This document shows, one piece after another, positions 36,424 to 39,775 of a stretch of 39,775 nucleotides of DNA. Position 1 is the first letter of the stretch; every line of letters starts with the position of its first letter. The stretch spans positions 1 to 39,775 of the forward strand of contig WTCA01000009.1 of assembly GCA_013138805.1 (NCBI GenBank). Direction: 5' to 3'. The notes below the pieces were generated by a model. It ran no database searches and was not told where the DNA came from. It was given only the letters and a program-made list of their open reading frames with translations. The DNA is from an archaeon (GTDB lineage: Archaea > EX4484-52 > GLR71). The position numbers and the translations under genes were made by a program.

Positions 36424-36927
36424 ATGGAAGAGATTATAAGGATACCTGAATCGCGAATAGGCCTCATAATAGGCGAGGGCGGAAAGGTAAAGGCAGAACT
36501 CCAGAAATCTTTCGGCGCAAAGCTGACCATAAACGAGGACGGCACAGTCGAGATAACAGGCAAGGAAGGCCTCAACATATACAAGATGAAAAAGGCAGTA
36601 GAAGGCATAGCAAGAGGCCTGTCCTTAGATATTGTCCTGAACCTGTGCGATGACGATTACGATCTTGAGATAATACATCTTGAAGAAATCTTAGGCAAGA
36701 ACAAAAATATCCTGAACAGATACAAGTCAAGGCTGATAGGATCTGACGGCAGGATAAAAAAGATTCTGGAGAAAAAGACAGGAACAGACATAGCAATCCA
36801 CGGCAAGACTGTGGCAATCCTCGGAAAATTTGAAGACATAGCCGACGCCAAATCCGCCATTGAGATGATACTCCAGGGAAACGACTTCAACTCAGTGTTT
36901 GCAACACTTGACAACAGGATGAGATAA
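36424..36927 (+). CDS. KH-domain rRNA-processing protein (Dim2/Pno1/Krr1-like)
   Basis: RIPESRIGLIIGEGGKVKAELQKSFGAKLTI and RYKSRLIGSDGRIKKILEKKTGTDIAI (two KH domains), upstream of top6B. Confidence 0.92.
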   Translation: MEEIIRIPESRIGLIIGEGGKVKAELQKSFGAKLTINEDGTVEITGKEGLNIYKMKKAVEGIARGLSLDIVLNLCDDDYDLEIIHLEEILGKNKNILNRYKSRLIGSDGRIKKILEKKTGTDIAIHGKTVAILGKFEDIADAKSAIEMILQGNDFNSVFATLDNRMR

Positions 36928-36952
36928 AAGTAAATACAACAGGTAAATCATT

Positions 36953-38674
36953 ATGGAATCCGTAGCAGAGAGCAATGCAAAAGATCACAGGTCAATATCT
37001 GTGGCAGAATTCTTCGAGAGGAACAAGCATCTTCTCGGCTTTGAGAACGACCAGAAATCCCTCCTGACCTGTGTCAGGGAAGCGGTGGACAACGCTCTTG
37101 ACGCCTGCGAGGATGCAAGAATACTGCCGACAATATACATAGAGCTCAAGCAGATTGACGCAAGCATATTCAAGATGATAATAGAGGACAACGGTCCCGG
37201 AATTGTCAAGCGCAACATCCCAAGAATATTTGCAAAGCTTCTGTACGGTTCCAAGTTCAACCTGAAGCAGTCAAGAGGTCAGCAGGGCATAGGCATATCA
37301 GCATCAGTCCTCTATTCCCAGCTGACCACAGGAAAGCCCACAAAAATATACTCAAAGACAGGCGACGGCCAGATCCACATATATGAGCTCAACATCAACA
37401 CGAAAAAGAACGAGCCTGACATAGTTTCTGAACTTACAGTAGACGGTGACGGCCACGGCACAAGAATAGAGATGTTCATAAAAGGAAAATATACAAGAGG
37501 CAGGCAGTCGGTAGAAGAGTACCTGATGGAGACAGCCATAATGAACCCTTTCGCCAGCATAGTCTATATCAACCCGGATGGAAAGCAGTTTGAGTACCCA
37601 AGAGCTGTCGATACTCTCCCTGTAGAGGCTAAGTCTATACAGCCGCATCCGCACGGTCTTGAGCTGGGTATCCTTATGCGCCTGATGAAACAAACTGAAT
37701 CAAGAAACATGACTGGTTTTTTCACGACAGAGCTTTCAAGAGTAAGCAGGGGAAACGCTGTAGATATCTGCAACAGGGCAGGAATAAATCCAAAGACTAA
37801 TCCTAAGCGGCTTTCAAGAGATGATGTTGACAAGCTTCTCAAAGCTCTCCATACAGCAAAGATCCAGAAGCCCCCAACAGACTGTCTTTCGCCTGTAGGT
37901 GACGATGCTATAAAGAAAGGCCTGAAAAAAGAGATGAACCCTGAGTTCATAGCAGTCGCCAGCAGGTCCCCGGTAGTCTATAAAGGCAATCCGTTTCAGA
38001 TAGAGATAGGTATAGGATACGGCGGCGACCTTAAGAGCGACGGCACAATAGCATTGATGCGTTTCGCAAACAAAGTACCCCTGATATATCAGCAGTCAGC
38101 CTGTGCAATAACAAGGTCTATCGCAAAGATAGACTGGAAAAGATACGGATTGAAACAGAGCAACGGCTCGCTGCCATGTGGTCCTGTAGCAATAGTAGTC
38201 CATATGGCATCTGTCTGGGTGCCGTACACATCAGAAGGCAAAGAGGCGATAGCATCATATACTGCCATAATCAAAGAAGTGACTCTTGCTCTTCAGGAAG
38301 CTGCAAGAAAGCTCGGCCTTTACGTATCCAAGAAACGCCAGAGCAAGGAAGCTGAAGACCGCCTGAAAGCTTTTGACATCTACGCCGGAGAGCTGTGCGA
38401 AGCACTCTCAGACATAACAGGCGTCAATACTGAAAATATACACACAAGCCTCAAGAAAGTCATAGAGGAAAAGGTCGGCGACACATCCATAGTCCTTCAC
38501 GGCAAAGGTATGGAAATACAGGGCAAGACTGATATAGCAGATGAGGCAACAGAAACATCAGAAGACAAAACATCAGATACATCGGCCAAAGAAAAGCAGG
38601 AAAATAGCACGGAAAATGCCCAGTCACGCCTTGATGTCTTCAACAGTCCAGGGAATGAGAATGCTAAAGAATAA
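36953..38674 (+). CDS. top6B: DNA topoisomerase VI subunit B
   Basis: GHKL ATPase: LLTCVREAVDNALDACEDARILP, IIEDNGPGI, GQQGIGISASVLYSQLTTGKP; transducer domain; acidic C-terminal tail. Confidence 0.97.
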   Translation: MESVAESNAKDHRSISVAEFFERNKHLLGFENDQKSLLTCVREAVDNALDACEDARILPTIYIELKQIDASIFKMIIEDNGPGIVKRNIPRIFAKLLYGSKFNLKQSRGQQGIGISASVLYSQLTTGKPTKIYSKTGDGQIHIYELNINTKKNEPDIVSELTVDGDGHGTRIEMFIKGKYTRGRQSVEEYLMETAIMNPFASIVYINPDGKQFEYPRAVDTLPVEAKSIQPHPHGLELGILMRLMKQTESRNMTGFFTTELSRVSRGNAVDICNRAGINPKTNPKRLSRDDVDKLLKALHTAKIQKPPTDCLSPVGDDAIKKGLKKEMNPEFIAVASRSPVVYKGNPFQIEIGIGYGGDLKSDGTIALMRFANKVPLIYQQSACAITRSIAKIDWKRYGLKQSNGSLPCGPVAIVVHMASVWVPYTSEGKEAIASYTAIIKEVTLALQEAARKLGLYVSKKRQSKEAEDRLKAFDIYAGELCEALSDITGVNTENIHTSLKKVIEEKVGDTSIVLHGKGMEIQGKTDIADEATETSEDKTSDTSAKEKQENSTENAQSRLDVFNSPGNENAKE

Positions 38675-38684
38675 GTGATATTTT

Positions 38685-39773
38685 ATGAAATTCGAGTCAG
38701 ATGCAAAAGTTGCAGAGAAGATAAAGAAAATAGGAGATAAGGTCGTCGCAGACATATTCGGCGGCAATGCACCTGAAGTCACCCTTCCTGTAAGAGCTGC
38801 ATCAAATGTCCACTACAACAAGGAAGAAGGTCTCCTGTACCTGGGAAACAGCATATCTTCAAGAAACTTCCTTAACTTTGCGCATACAAGAAAATTCATG
38901 CAGACAATGCTTATAGCTGCCAAGTGCAGAGAACTTCTTGAGAAAGGCAAGACCGCAAGCATAAGAGAGCTGTACTATGAACTTAAGCATAATATCCAGG
39001 GCACAAAAGAAAACACTTTTGAAGGTCAGGACGAGTCAGATCCCCTGATAGAGGATCTTGAGACGATGACAGATTCCCTGAGGGAAGAGCTCCATCTGAA
39101 AGCAGACAGCAGCGGCATCCTTTTCGGAAAGCTCGTCATAGAGGACATGGGAGACAGGATAGACTGCTCAAAGCTGGGAAAGTCAGGCCTTGCCATACCG
39201 TCAATTGTAGACGATTACAAGTTTTTGGAATGTGACGCAGACTATGTTCTTGTCGTCGAGACAAAAGCTATGGTTGACAGGCTGGTGGAGGAGAAATATC
39301 ACCTGAACAATAACGCAATACTTGTAGGTCTCGGAGGCCAGGCAGCAAGAGGTGCAAGAAGACTGGTAAAGCTATTGAACGAGCGCCTGAATCTTCCTGT
39401 ATATGTCTTCACCGACGGCGACCCATGGGGATATTACATATACTCTGTCGTAAAGACAGGCTCCATGAACCTTGCCTATGAATCAAAGCGCCTGGCTACA
39501 CCGCAATGCCGGTTCCTTGGCATGACAATGGCAGACATTGACAAGTACGGCCTTCAGAAAGTCACAGAAAAGCTCAAGGATGTGGACAAGAAAAGGGTCA
39601 ACCAGCTTCTCAAGTACGAATGGTTCAACAAGCCGCAATGGATAAAAGAGCTCAAGAGCATGCTCTCAAAAGGCGCAAGGATAGAGCAGCAAGCCCTGGC
39701 ATCAAAAAGCCTTGAGTTTGTCGCAAAAGAATATCTTCCCGGCAAGATAGCAAGAAAAGAATTCATAGATTGA
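38685..39773 (+). CDS. top6A: DNA topoisomerase VI subunit A (Spo11-like)
   Basis: TASIRELYYELKHN (catalytic Tyr region), LVVETKAMVDRL, PVYVFTDGDPWGYYIYSVVKTGS (Toprim DxD). Confidence 0.97.
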   Translation: MKFESDAKVAEKIKKIGDKVVADIFGGNAPEVTLPVRAASNVHYNKEEGLLYLGNSISSRNFLNFAHTRKFMQTMLIAAKCRELLEKGKTASIRELYYELKHNIQGTKENTFEGQDESDPLIEDLETMTDSLREELHLKADSSGILFGKLVIEDMGDRIDCSKLGKSGLAIPSIVDDYKFLECDADYVLVVETKAMVDRLVEEKYHLNNNAILVGLGGQAARGARRLVKLLNERLNLPVYVFTDGDPWGYYIYSVVKTGSMNLAYESKRLATPQCRFLGMTMADIDKYGLQKVTEKLKDVDKKRVNQLLKYEWFNKPQWIKELKSMLSKGARIEQQALASKSLEFVAKEYLPGKIARKEFID

Positions 39774-39775
39774 TT

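Overview
This is a gene-dense archaeal chromosomal window with archaeal-type information-processing genes: TBP, an intein-containing MCM, an RPA-like protein, FEN1, topoisomerase VI A and B, aIF2-beta, aIF1A, NMD3, Rio1, a Dim2/KH protein, Dph6, TrmG10 and DUF99. I cannot assign the lineage from sequence alone. A complete pyruvate:ferredoxin oxidoreductase operon (gamma-delta-alpha-beta) is present, alongside about a dozen uncharacterised ORFs. I saw no rRNA, convincing tRNA, CRISPR array or transposase. Main items for follow-up: (1) a divergent locus encoding a SHOCT membrane peptide, a Met/His/Gly-rich secreted protein and a membrane-anchored winged-helix regulator, with four TGAAACT boxes spaced 20-22 bp in the shared intergenic region; (2) a DUF5752-like domain in frame ahead of PorB with a preserved internal start; (3) aIF1A with no in-frame ATG/GTG/TTG covering its conserved core (1-nt frameshift, recoding or AUU/AUA start); (4) a 528-aa MCM intein with LAGLIDADG-type motifs and an HTH-like segment; (5) a 27-bp in-frame tandem duplication at the TBP N-terminus plus a 6-codon uORF with its own SD; (6) several small ORFs missing from the ORF track, including a partial GlmS-type amidotransferase at the left edge; (7) a PIP-box-like motif in the Top6B tail. 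All family names come from recognising motifs by eye; no searches were run.
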